Below are positions 1-7,171 of a stretch of 64,000 nucleotides of DNA, one piece after another. The stretch spans positions 801,256-865,255 of the forward strand of contig NZ_LR733520.1 in assembly GCF_902506145.1 (NCBI RefSeq). The letters run 5' to 3'. Source of the stretch: Burkholderia sp. 8Y. GTDB taxonomy: Bacteria > Pseudomonadota > Gammaproteobacteria > Burkholderiales > Burkholderiaceae. The position numbers and the translations under genes are program-made. How positions within the stretch are numbered: the first letter of the stretch is position 1; each line of letters starts with the position of its first letter. The notes below the pieces were generated by a model. That model had not been told where the DNA came from. It searched no databases and worked only from the letters and a program-made list of their open reading frames with translations.

Positions 1-365
1 CGGCGGGGCGCGCCGGCGTCGGGCGCGGCTCGGCGGGGGGATTCTTTCGGTCGTCCATCGTGTGGTGGCTGGGTCTTTCCAAGTCTGTCGTACGGAGCGC
101 GGATGGGCGGCATCTCGCGATGCGGCGCGGTCAGGGCGGGGCCGGTTAAGTCGAGTCGAGTCGAGTAGCGGCGGGCGTCGCCCGTTCCGTTCAGGAAGCC
201 GAACTGGACAGCGCCTCGGCCAGCAGTCTCGGCGCGGCCCGGTGCGCGCGAAGCATGATGCTACGTCCCGCGCCCATGCTCGTCCACCGGGCATTCTTTC
301 GGATGATTACGCGCGTTACACGCAAGCCTCGCCGGCCCGAGATGGTAGCCGACGAGCGCGCCAGT
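1..365. other. Gene-free stretch at window edge
   Basis: No convincing coding sequence is visible on either strand. Open frames here are short, arginine-rich and lack a ribosome binding site. A short run of the pentamer GTCGA occurs around 152-168. The stretch lies downstream of the IclR gene, which ends at 366. Confidence 0.5.
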
Positions 366-1205
366 CTACGTGTTCGCGCCGGAAGGGGCGGCGCCCGATG
401 TGCCGCCGATCTCCCGCGCGATATCCGCGACGCATTCGAGCAGGGCAGGGACGACCGTCGTGATGAGCGTGTCGTGCGGACACTGGTGCGCCGCGCCGCC
501 GCAGTTGACGGAGTAGCGTTCCTCCGACGGCCCGACGAAGCCCGCCGCGACCGCGTTCAAGCCATGATGCCATTCGCCGAGCGATATCGCGAAACCGCGG
601 CGGCGGGCGTCGTCGAGACCGCGCTGCAATCCGCCGGAGATGGCCGGCCAGTCGTCGCCGGATGCGGTCTGCAAACTGCGAATCAGCGCCTGTTGATCTG
701 CGTCTGACAGCACCGAGAGATACGCGCGCCCGACTGCCGTGCGGCTCAGGTCCATCCTGCCGCCGACTTCCAGCCGCGAAACCAGCACGGCGGAGCGCGG
801 CCGAATCGCGTCGATGACCACCATTTCGAGCCGGTCGCGCACGGCCAGGTGGACGCTCAGCCCGGTCATTTCAGCGAGCGCGATCAGGAACGGCCGCGCC
901 CGCGCCCGGATATCGAAGTTGCGCAGAAAGCCGTTGCTCAGTTCCAGCACGGACGCGGTCAGCACGAAACGCTCGCTGTCGGGCAGACGCAGCAGCAGTC
1001 CGGCGCCGACGAGCGTCGCGGTGATCCGGGACACGGTCGGCTTCGGAATGCCGGTCCATTCGGTCAGTTCGCGGTTACTGACGGGCGCGTCGGCGGCGGC
1101 GATACGGCGCAGAACGTCGAGTCCGCGCGCGAGAGCCATGACTTCGTCGCCATCCTTCTCTTTGATCTTTTCCCGGCTCGACGACCGGCCGCTCATCGTG
1201 GGCAT
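366..1205 (-). CDS. IclR-family transcriptional regulator
   Basis: A 279-residue regulator of the IclR family, which usually controls a nearby catabolic operon in response to a small aromatic or sugar-derived effector. The N-terminal winged helix is visible as ALARGLDVLRRIA followed by GIPKPTVSRITATL, the recognition helix region. The C-terminal effector domain follows, with LSVHLAVRDRLEMVVID, the RTAVGRAYLS segment and the FVGPSEERYSVNCGGAA segment. The frame is open up to 1355, but the upstream part is not IclR-like, so I start at the ATG at 1205; ATG 1196 is an alternative. Two inverted repeats (1216-1228 and 1239-1250) lie just upstream and could be autoregulatory operators. No target operon is visible within the window. 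Confidence 0.85.
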   Translation of the reverse strand: MPTMSGRSSSREKIKEKDGDEVMALARGLDVLRRIAAADAPVSNRELTEWTGIPKPTVSRITATLVGAGLLLRLPDSERFVLTASVLELSNGFLRNFDIRARARPFLIALAEMTGLSVHLAVRDRLEMVVIDAIRPRSAVLVSRLEVGGRMDLSRTAVGRAYLSVLSDADQQALIRSLQTASGDDWPAISGGLQRGLDDARRRGFAISLGEWHHGLNAVAAGFVGPSEERYSVNCGGAAHQCPHDTLITTVVPALLECVADIAREIGGTSGAAPSGANT

Positions 1206-1214
1206 TTGTTTTTG

Positions 1215-1250
1215 TGAAACATCGTTTCGAAGTCTGAGTGGAACATTCCA
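1215..1250. promoter_or_regulatory. Inverted repeats, possible IclR-family operators
   Basis: Two inverted repeats lie 10-45 bp upstream of the IclR gene start. GAAAC-ATC-GTTTC is at 1216-1228. TGGAACATTCCA, with arms TGGAA and TTCCA, is at 1239-1250. IclR-family proteins commonly bind short palindromes of the TGGAA...TTCCA kind and repress their own gene. The symmetry is seen directly; the role is inferred. Confidence 0.45.
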
Positions 1251-1346
1251 ATCAGGCGACGCCTGAAGCTTGCAAGCGATGCAAGCACCGATGATAAGCC
1301 GTACGATCGATGTAGCTCTAATGCGGGTCTGTTTCGCCACAGACCT

Positions 1347-1364
1347 TCCGGGCATATGCCCGGA
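1347..1364. repeat. 18-bp perfect palindrome
   Basis: TCCGGGCATATGCCCGGA is perfectly self-complementary. It lies between the IclR gene and the candidate small RNA. It has no adjacent T-tract, so an operator is more likely than a terminator. Confidence 0.5.
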
Positions 1365-1378
1365 CGCTGAAATTTTGC

Positions 1379-1548
1379 TTGACCTGGGCAGTGATCCCGG
1401 AAAAAATGGAACCCGATTTCGAAAGGGCTGGGCGACGTGCGCGACCGCTTACCGCTCCAACCTTCGAATACAGGCTCTCAGGTTCTAGCACGGCCCTCGG
1501 AATGGCTAGAACTTTTAAGGCGCCACGGAAACGTGGCGCCTTTTTTTT
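1379..1548 (+). ncRNA. Candidate structured small RNA with intrinsic terminator
   Basis: This gene-free stretch shows three consecutive helices on the + strand. TTCGAAAGG (1418-1426) pairs with CCTTCGAA (1461-1468). GTTCTAGC (1482-1489) pairs perfectly with GCTAGAAC (1505-1512). A terminator hairpin follows at 1517-1540, then eight T. A possible promoter is TTGACC (1379-1384), a 17-bp spacer and AAAAAT (1402-1407), which would give a transcript of about 135 nt starting near 1414. No Shine-Dalgarno-led frame fits inside. I do not recognise a known RNA family; 6S RNA and a glycine riboswitch were considered and do not match. Confidence 0.4.
1517..1548 (+). terminator. Rho-independent terminator
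   Basis: The stem is AAGGCGCCAC / GTGGCGCC(TT) with a six-base loop, followed by eight T. This is a strong intrinsic terminator on the + strand. The only candidate upstream transcript is the putative small RNA. On the - strand it has no good T-tract. Confidence 0.85.
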
Positions 1549-1642
1549 CGTCCGTCGTTTTTGTGAGTATGGCCCGAATATACGCGAAAACCGAATGCAG
1601 CGTTTATGGAACTAACGCAAAAGCGCGCCGCCCCAAAGCGAG

Positions 1643-1951
1643 TCAATGCAGTTCGGTGAACACGCGGCGCTGTTTGAGCAGCAGTTTGCCGCGCACGATC
1701 CAGTAGAGGCTCGCCGCGAGCAACGCGGACGCGACGCAAAGCACCAGAAGCGGCGACACGCGCTCCGGCGCGGGCTGGCTGGTCGCGACTAGAAGGGCGG
1801 CAAAGAACGCGCCGGCAGCCTGACAATAGGAGCGTTTGGCGAGCATGCGGCGCATGCGGTGTGTGGTGAAACGGGAGACGGGCGGGCGAGTGAACGGCTC
1901 AAACAGCATCAGCCCTGCGACGAGGGCGACGGCGAAATTCATGTAAATCAT
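1643..1951 (-). CDS. Small hypothetical membrane protein
   Basis: A 102-residue protein of unknown function. Three hydrophobic segments are visible: about residues 5-20 (NFAVALVAGLMLFE), 44-58 (CQAAGAFFAALLVAT) and 66-85 (SPLLVLCVASALLAASLYWI). A basic segment with two MRRM/RRML-type clusters lies between the first and second. The tail is charged. The ribosome binding site is weak, and ATG 1942 is an alternative start. It stands alone on its strand between a terminator and a divergent lipoprotein gene. Confidence 0.6.
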   Translation of the reverse strand: MIYMNFAVALVAGLMLFEPFTRPPVSRFTTHRMRRMLAKRSYCQAAGAFFAALLVATSQPAPERVSPLLVLCVASALLAASLYWIVRGKLLLKQRRVFTELH

Positions 1952-2215
1952 GGTGGGACTTCGGTAGGAGGGCGAGACTGCGGCGAATATAGACCGGCGC
2001 GAACGATGTCAGAACCAGAAGTGTCCTAAATGTAGAGGGAACATTCTATTGGCTGTGTTACTCCCTCGCCGCGTCGCAGTAGTTCGCTTGTGATGCAAGC
2101 TTTGCGGGTCGCCGCGCGCGGACAGCGTATGATGTCCGCCGTTTCGGAGTGCGCCCGACGCGCACGCAGCGAGCCACGCGTATCACGCATCACGCATGAA
2201 GCAGGAGGCTGGACC

Positions 2216-2686
2216 ATGCAGACCCTATCGATGACCCCGATTGCCCGTATCGCGCTCGCCCTCACGGCGCTCGCCGTGCTCGCCGCGTGCGAAAAACACG
2301 ACGCCACCGCCGGCCAGGCCGCGAGCGCCTTGAACAACCTCGCCAGCCAGACGACGCAGAAGTTCGATCAGGCGGCGAGCTACGTTGGCCAGAAGGTCGA
2401 TGACGCGAAACAGTCGGCACAGCAGAACATCGATCGCGCCGGCTCCATGCCGGATCTGTCCGCGAGCGACGTCGCCGCGTCGGCGCGCGCCAATCTGCAG
2501 AGCGCGGCGCGCTTGACGAACGCCGCCATCGCGGATGCCGCTAGCGCGACCGGCGCGGGCTTGCAGACGGCTGGCCGCAAGCTGCAGAACTGGTCGGCGA
2601 CAGACGTCGGCGCATCGGGCGCGCAGGCGTCGGGGTCGGATTCGGCGAGCGGATCCGCCGGCACGCGCACGGACATGGACAAGTAA
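2216..2686 (+). CDS. Ala/Ser-rich lipoprotein, hypothetical
   Basis: A 156-residue predicted lipoprotein. The signal peptide ends in the lipobox LAAC with the acylated cysteine at position 25. The mature part is low in hydrophobicity and rich in Ala, Ser and Gln, with heptad-like helical stretches (ALNNLASQTTQKFDQAAS) resembling long amphipathic periplasmic helices. The start ATG at 2216 is fixed by a strong AGGAGG a few bases upstream; the frame is open further upstream but without a binding site. Function is unknown. It stands alone before the MscS-type gene. Confidence 0.75.
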   Translation: MQTLSMTPIARIALALTALAVLAACEKHDATAGQAASALNNLASQTTQKFDQAASYVGQKVDDAKQSAQQNIDRAGSMPDLSASDVAASARANLQSAARLTNAAIADAASATGAGLQTAGRKLQNWSATDVGASGAQASGSDSASGSAGTRTDMDK

Positions 2687-2792
2687 CGGCGCGTTTTCAG
2701 GAGCCGCGCGCTTAACATTCGGTTACGTCGATGTTGCGCGGCGCGCGCAGGCCAGCCGCTAAACTGGCGGTCTTTCGGAAATCGAGACCGTT

Positions 2793-5471
2793 ATGCAACC
2801 ACGCAAGCTCGCGGATCGCGGCGCGCTGGCGTTCGTCGCGATATCCCGGATCTCCGCTTTCGCGCTGCGGCGCGGCCTACAGCCGGCGGGCATCCCCGGA
2901 ATCCGTGCGATATCGTTCCTGACGACGCTCATCTTCGCCGCGCTTTTTTCGCTGACGATTCCCGCCGCACAGGCCGCCCCGGCGCTCAATCTGCCTTCGC
3001 TTCAGGAACTGATCGCGCCGCCCGCGCCGGCAGCGGCGTCGCCGGATGCGGCGTCGAGCCCTTCCGCGCCCGGTCCCTCGGATGCCGACATGGTGCGCTC
3101 GCTCGACACCGTCATTTCCACGCTCGACAGCGACCGCCAGCGCAGCGCGCTCGTTTCGCAACTGAAGAAGCTGCGCGACGCGAAGCGCGCCGCCGAAGCC
3201 GCCGCAGCCGCGCCATCGAACGCAGCCGCCGCGCTGCCCGCATCCGCCGACGCCGTCACCGGCGCTAGCTCGTCGACGACCGCGACGAGCAGCCCAACGA
3301 CGACCGCCACGACGAACGCGGCATCATCGGTGGTCGCGGCGATTGCGCAGAACGCCGGTTTGCTCGGCGCGATCGCGTCGGCGTTGACGAGCATCGAAGC
3401 GGACGTGAAGCGCGGCAAGACGCCGCTCGCCTATTGGGGCGGGCGCTTCAACGCGGCGGGCAACGAGTTGTTCACCATCGTCACGAGCCAGAGCCGCGAG
3501 CCGTTCGGCCGCACGCTCTTCAATTACTTCGCGATGCTCGCGGGCTGGGGCGCCTGTGCTTTCCTGCTCGTATCGCTGCAGCGGCGCGTGCACAGGCGCT
3601 ACGGCATCGAAGCCGCGCTGCATTCGAATCCGACGACACGCGAACTGCTGCTTTTCACCCTGCGGCGCGTGGCGCCCTACGTCTTCGCGTTCGTCGCCGC
3701 GCTCACGTTCGCGCACATGATGCCGCAGTCGCTCGGCCGCACGCTCGCGATGGTCACCGCCTACGCGATCGTCGCGGGCGCGGTGTTCTCCGCGATCTGC
3801 CTCATCATGTTTTCGCTCTTCGGCTCGGCGCACCGGCGCGTCGCGGTGAACGTGCTGATCCTGCACGCGCGGCGGCTTTTGTTCGCCATCGGCACGTTCG
3901 GCGCGCTCGGCGATGCCGCCGCCAACTACGACGTCGCGCAGCAACTGGGCACCAATCTGTCCGCGCTCATTTCGACGTGCGCCAACATGGGCGCGGCCGG
4001 ACTCACCGCGTACTTCGCGCTGGCGTTTCAGCGGCCCGTCGCCCATCTGATACGAAGCCGCACTTACGAGCAGCGCAACACGCGCAAGGCCGCGACCGAA
4101 ACGTTCGAAGTCGTCGCGTCGTTGTGGCAATTGCCGCTCTTGCTGCTGGCGTCCGCTTCGGTGGTGGCGACGCTCGCGGGCATCGGCACGTCCGAGAACG
4201 TCCTGCAAATGGCGATCGCGACCGCCGGCTTGCTCGTCGTCGCGTTTTTCCTCTCGGCCATCGTCATCCGCATCACGCGGCCGAAGTCGCGCAAGCCGCG
4301 CCGGCAATCGGCGTACGTGCGGCGGCTCGTCAAGTTCGTCGGCACGATGATCGTGGTCGCCATATGGCTCGCGTTTCTCGAACTCTCGTCGCGCTTCTGG
4401 GGCTTTTCGCTCGCGGACATGGTCGAGCGCAGCGTGACGGCGCGCGGCATCGCGCACGCGGTCAGCATGATCGTGCTGACGTTCTTCGTCGTGTGGCTGG
4501 TGTGGATTCTGATCGACACGGGCATTCAGGAGGCGCTCAAGCCCGATTCGGCGCGGCGCAGCGGGCGCGGTCCGAGCATGCGCGCGCGCACGATGCTGCC
4601 GCTCTTGCGCAATGTCGTGTTCGTCATGCTCTTTCTGATCGCGGCGATCGTGACGGCGGCCAATCTCGGGCTGAACGTGACGCCATTGCTCGCCGGCGCG
4701 GGCGTCATCGGGCTCGCGGTCGGCTTCGGTGCGCAATCGCTGGTCGCGGATCTCATCACGGGGCTTTTCATCATCATCGAGGACACCATTTCGGTCGGCG
4801 ATTCGATCGAAGTGGAGGGCGGCCACGCGGGCATCGTCGAGAGTCTGACGATACGCACCGTGCGTCTGCGCGACGGGCAGGGCGCGATCCACGCGATTCC
4901 GTTCTCGCAGATCAAGACGGTGAAGAATCTGTCGCGCGATTTCGCTTACGCGGTGTTCGAAGTGCGCGTGCCGTTCTCGGCGGATGTGGATAAGGTGACG
5001 GAGATGATCCGCGAAGTCGGCGCCGAGCTCATGGACGACGTGCGCTACAGGCGCGAAATGCTGGGCCCGGTCGAAGTCTGGGGACTGGACCGGTTCGATC
5101 CGAACTGGATGGTCGTCAAAGGGCAGATCAAGACGCGGCCGCTTTTGCAATGGAGCGTCGCCCGCGCGTTCAATCTGCGCATCAAGCGGAAGATGGACGA
5201 CGCCGGCATGGAGATTCCCGTGCCGCAAATGCACGTGCAGATGTCGCGAAACGGCGGTGGCGATGGCGCGGGCGATGCGGCCCACGCGGCGAAGGCCAAG
5301 CGCATCTGGGTCGACGAAGAGCCGCCGCTTGCCGACGCCGAGCCCGGCCCGGCGGCGGTGGCCAGGGCCGTGGACGTATCGCACGAACCGCGGCCCGCGC
5401 CGCCCGCCACGGACCTTTCAGTGCCAATCCCGCCGCAGATCACGACGGCACCTGAGCCCGGCAAGAGTTGA
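2793..5471 (+). CDS. MscS-family mechanosensitive ion channel, large YbiO-like type
   Basis: An 892-residue inner-membrane channel that opens under membrane tension to protect against osmotic downshock. After a basic start there is a signal-like hydrophobic segment (about residues 40-62). An Ala/Ser/Thr-rich periplasmic linker follows to about residue 200, then many membrane segments. The MscS pore helix and upper beta domain are unmistakable near residues 623-690: TPLLAGAGVIGLAVGFGAQ, then DTISVGDSIEVEGGHAGIVE. A Pro-rich cytoplasmic tail follows. The length suits the YbiO/YjeP-like large MscS class rather than the 286-residue MscS. The start has only a weak ribosome binding site. The gene ends 14 bp before the convergent dioxygenase gene; a GAGCGG/CCGCTC hairpin (5470-5487) spans the gap. 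Confidence 0.9.
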   Translation: MQPRKLADRGALAFVAISRISAFALRRGLQPAGIPGIRAISFLTTLIFAALFSLTIPAAQAAPALNLPSLQELIAPPAPAAASPDAASSPSAPGPSDADMVRSLDTVISTLDSDRQRSALVSQLKKLRDAKRAAEAAAAAPSNAAAALPASADAVTGASSSTTATSSPTTTATTNAASSVVAAIAQNAGLLGAIASALTSIEADVKRGKTPLAYWGGRFNAAGNELFTIVTSQSREPFGRTLFNYFAMLAGWGACAFLLVSLQRRVHRRYGIEAALHSNPTTRELLLFTLRRVAPYVFAFVAALTFAHMMPQSLGRTLAMVTAYAIVAGAVFSAICLIMFSLFGSAHRRVAVNVLILHARRLLFAIGTFGALGDAAANYDVAQQLGTNLSALISTCANMGAAGLTAYFALAFQRPVAHLIRSRTYEQRNTRKAATETFEVVASLWQLPLLLLASASVVATLAGIGTSENVLQMAIATAGLLVVAFFLSAIVIRITRPKSRKPRRQSAYVRRLVKFVGTMIVVAIWLAFLELSSRFWGFSLADMVERSVTARGIAHAVSMIVLTFFVVWLVWILIDTGIQEALKPDSARRSGRGPSMRARTMLPLLRNVVFVMLFLIAAIVTAANLGLNVTPLLAGAGVIGLAVGFGAQSLVADLITGLFIIIEDTISVGDSIEVEGGHAGIVESLTIRTVRLRDGQGAIHAIPFSQIKTVKNLSRDFAYAVFEVRVPFSADVDKVTEMIREVGAELMDDVRYRREMLGPVEVWGLDRFDPNWMVVKGQIKTRPLLQWSVARAFNLRIKRKMDDAGMEIPVPQMHVQMSRNGGGDGAGDAAHAAKAKRIWVDEEPPLADAEPGPAAVARAVDVSHEPRPAPPATDLSVPIPPQITTAPEPGKS

Positions 5472-5485
5472 GCGGGACTTGCCGC

Positions 5486-6058
5486 TCAGGCGGCGAGAAG
5501 ATCGTTGACGTGCGTGGCGATAAGCTCGCCCGCCACGCCGTAGATATGAATCGACACGGCCCGCGTCGTGGCATCGGCGGGATTCGCGAGTTGGTGGATC
5601 GCGCCGCGTCCGGCATCCGCGTACGACACGGCGCCGGCTTCCTGCGGATGACGGCGCGTTTCGGCGGCGCAATGCGTGTTCGTATCCCAGCGATACAGCG
5701 TCTCTTCGAGCGCGCCGTCGATGACCGCATAGCCGCACCACGTCCGATGCGCATGCACGGGGCTCGACTGCCCCGGCTCCCAGACGAGCGCGGCGATCGC
5801 GTATCGGCCGAGCGGGTCGGCGGCGAGCAAGTGCCGCTGGTAAGTCTGCGGGCTGCCGGTGCGCTGATCGGCACGCAGCAGCGCCGGATCGGCGATCGCG
5901 CGGGCAAGCGCGGCATACACGCGCACGCCGAACGAAAGGCCGCCATCGGATTGCGCCGCATCGAGCGCGTCATCGATTTCGCGACAGAGGCGGTTGACGG
6001 CAGGGTTCCTGTCAGCGGGGCAATGCAGGCTGGGGCGGCGGCCCAGTTCCAGTTTCAT
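5486..6058 (-). CDS. Cysteine dioxygenase-like cupin protein
   Basis: A 190-residue mononuclear-iron cupin expected to oxidise a thiol, probably cysteine, to the sulfinic acid. Hallmarks in order are Tyr73-x-Arg75 (equivalent to rat CDO Tyr58/Arg60, which holds the cysteine carboxylate), His102-Ala-His104 (iron ligands), Cys108 (aligned with rat Cys93), His155 in AIHQLAN (third ligand) and SIHIY with His171 and Tyr173 (rat His155/Tyr157). An Arg at position 75 argues for cysteine rather than 3-mercaptopropionate. The ATG at 6058 starts the family-like part; the frame is open to 6145. It is divergent from an Lrp-type regulator 118 bp away, which probably controls it. Confidence 0.8.
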   Translation of the reverse strand: MKLELGRRPSLHCPADRNPAVNRLCREIDDALDAAQSDGGLSFGVRVYAALARAIADPALLRADQRTGSPQTYQRHLLAADPLGRYAIAALVWEPGQSSPVHAHRTWCGYAVIDGALEETLYRWDTNTHCAAETRRHPQEAGAVSYADAGRGAIHQLANPADATTRAVSIHIYGVAGELIATHVNDLLAA

Positions 6059-6100
6059 GATGCGTGCGCGCGGTGATTTCGATGATGAATTTATACCGGC

Positions 6101-6128
6101 TTGCATCCAGAAACGGTTTCCATATAAT
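6101..6128 (+). promoter_or_regulatory. Sigma-70 type promoter of the Lrp-family gene
   Basis: TTGCAT (6101-6106) and TATAAT (6123-6128) are separated by 16 bp, which is close to consensus. The start would lie near 6135, giving a leader of about 42 nt that includes the Lrp-type box. No other gene follows on this strand before 6177. Confidence 0.65.
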
Positions 6129-6148
6129 TCCGCTCGGAGAAGCAAAAA

Positions 6149-6163
6149 TAGAAAATTTTCCTA
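6149..6163. promoter_or_regulatory. Lrp-type operator
   Basis: TAGAAAATTTTCCTA matches the E. coli Lrp consensus YAGHAWATTWTDCTR at 14 of 15 positions; the mismatch is C at the D position. It contains the perfect palindrome GAAAATTTTC (6151-6160). It lies just downstream of the promoter and 13 bp before the regulator's start codon, so autorepression is the simplest reading. Confidence 0.6.
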
Positions 6164-6176
6164 TCGGGGGTGCAGT

Positions 6177-6650
6177 ATGGGAATGGACCTCATCGACCGC
6201 AAGCTGTTGGAACTGTTGCAAGGCGACGTGACAATGCCTATCGCCGAACTGGCTTCGCGGGTCAATCTGTCACAGACGCCGTGCTGGAAGCGCGTGCAGC
6301 GGCTAAAGGAGACCGGCGTGATTCGCGCGCAGGTCGCACTGTGCGATCCGAAGAAGCTCGGCGTCGGCACGACGGTCTTCGTCGCGGTTCGCACGAATCA
6401 GCACACGCAAAGCTGGGCCGACGATTTCACGCGCGCCGTGCGCGATATCCCGGAGGTGGTCGAGGTCTACCGGATGAGCGGCGAGACGGATTACTTGCTG
6501 CGCGTGGTGGTGACGGACATCGACGATTACGATCGCGTCTACAAGCAGCTGATTCGCGCGGTGCCGCTCTACGACGTCAGTTCCAGCTTCGCGATGGAGC
6601 AGATCAAGTATTCGACGGCGCTGCCGGTGCGGCCCGCCGCCGACGCCTGA
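6177..6650 (+). CDS. Lrp/AsnC-family transcriptional regulator
   Basis: A 157-residue regulator. The N-terminal helix-turn-helix is MDLIDRKLLELLQGDVTM followed by the SQTPCWKRVQRLKETGVI recognition region. The C-terminal RAM effector domain includes VEVYRMSGETDYLLRVVV, the usual amino-acid binding segment. The start at 6177 is set by homology and by GGGGG about 9 bp upstream; the frame is open back to 5994 through the neighbouring promoter. It is divergent from the cysteine dioxygenase-like gene, so an amino acid such as cysteine is a plausible effector. That is inference from context. Confidence 0.9.
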   Translation: MGMDLIDRKLLELLQGDVTMPIAELASRVNLSQTPCWKRVQRLKETGVIRAQVALCDPKKLGVGTTVFVAVRTNQHTQSWADDFTRAVRDIPEVVEVYRMSGETDYLLRVVVTDIDDYDRVYKQLIRAVPLYDVSSSFAMEQIKYSTALPVRPAADA

Positions 6651-6665
6651 GCGCGTAGGGCGCGC

Positions 6666-6692
6666 AAGAAAAAGCCGCCCGGGGAGGGCGGC
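6666..6692 (-). terminator. Intrinsic terminator, minus strand
   Basis: GCCGCCC (6674-6680) pairs with GGGCGGC (6686-6692). Reading the minus strand, the stem is followed by TTTTTCTT. It could stop transcripts coming from the FUSC gene through the small + strand gene. Confidence 0.55.
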
Positions 6693-6941
6693 GCAACACG
6701 TCCGGTCACTAGGTATTCCGGTCTTGCCCCTTGCAGCCCTCGCCGGAATCGAACGCGCATGGAATCGCGTTGAGTATGGTCAATCGGGCGTGCTTCGTTC
6801 AAGCGGGCCGATGCAGCAGAGAATTTCGCGGGCGTCGCTCGCAGGGCGAAACGACGGAGCCGCCCCGCAATACAACTGAAAACCAGCGCGGGTACGATGC
6901 TGGCTTTATCTCGAAATCCGCAACGAGCCGCCACGCCCGCC

Positions 6942-7160
6942 ATGACCGACGATCCTCGCCACGACCGCTCCCACTCCCCGCGCAAGAAGAATCCGACCTT
7001 GGGGATCACCGTGTTCATCGTGGTCGTCGTGCTGCTGGTGATCTTCACGCTGCTCTTCAACGCGATTCGCGACAAGCGCGAGTTCGATGAGCACAACGCG
7101 CCGCCGGCTGCCGCGAGCGATGCGCGTCCGGCATTGCCGGCCACCGGCGCGTCGCAGTAG
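6942..7160 (+). CDS. Small single-pass membrane protein, hypothetical
   Basis: A 72-residue protein. A basic, His/Ser-rich N-terminus (DDPRHDRSHSPRKKNP) is followed by one strong membrane segment (GITVFIVVVVLLVIFTLLFN) and a short polar tail. An upstream in-frame ATG at 6897 would add 15 residues. I choose 6942 because the added residues look non-coding. The gene ends 12 bp from the end of the convergent FUSC gene. The function is unknown; it resembles small membrane proteins often seen next to transporters. Confidence 0.5.
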   Translation: MTDDPRHDRSHSPRKKNPTLGITVFIVVVVLLVIFTLLFNAIRDKREFDEHNAPPAAASDARPALPATGASQ

Positions 7161-7171
7161 CGCGTCGCGCT

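Noticed and set aside
1379..1548. 6S RNA or glycine riboswitch
   Set aside because: The CTCTCAGG string recalls a glycine aptamer, but the GCCGAAGG core and tandem layout are missing. The long rod of 6S RNA is not seen either.
3324..5384. A 686-codon frame antisense to the MscS-family gene
   Set aside because: Arg/Asp/His-rich shadow without domains; the + strand gene has clear MscS motifs.
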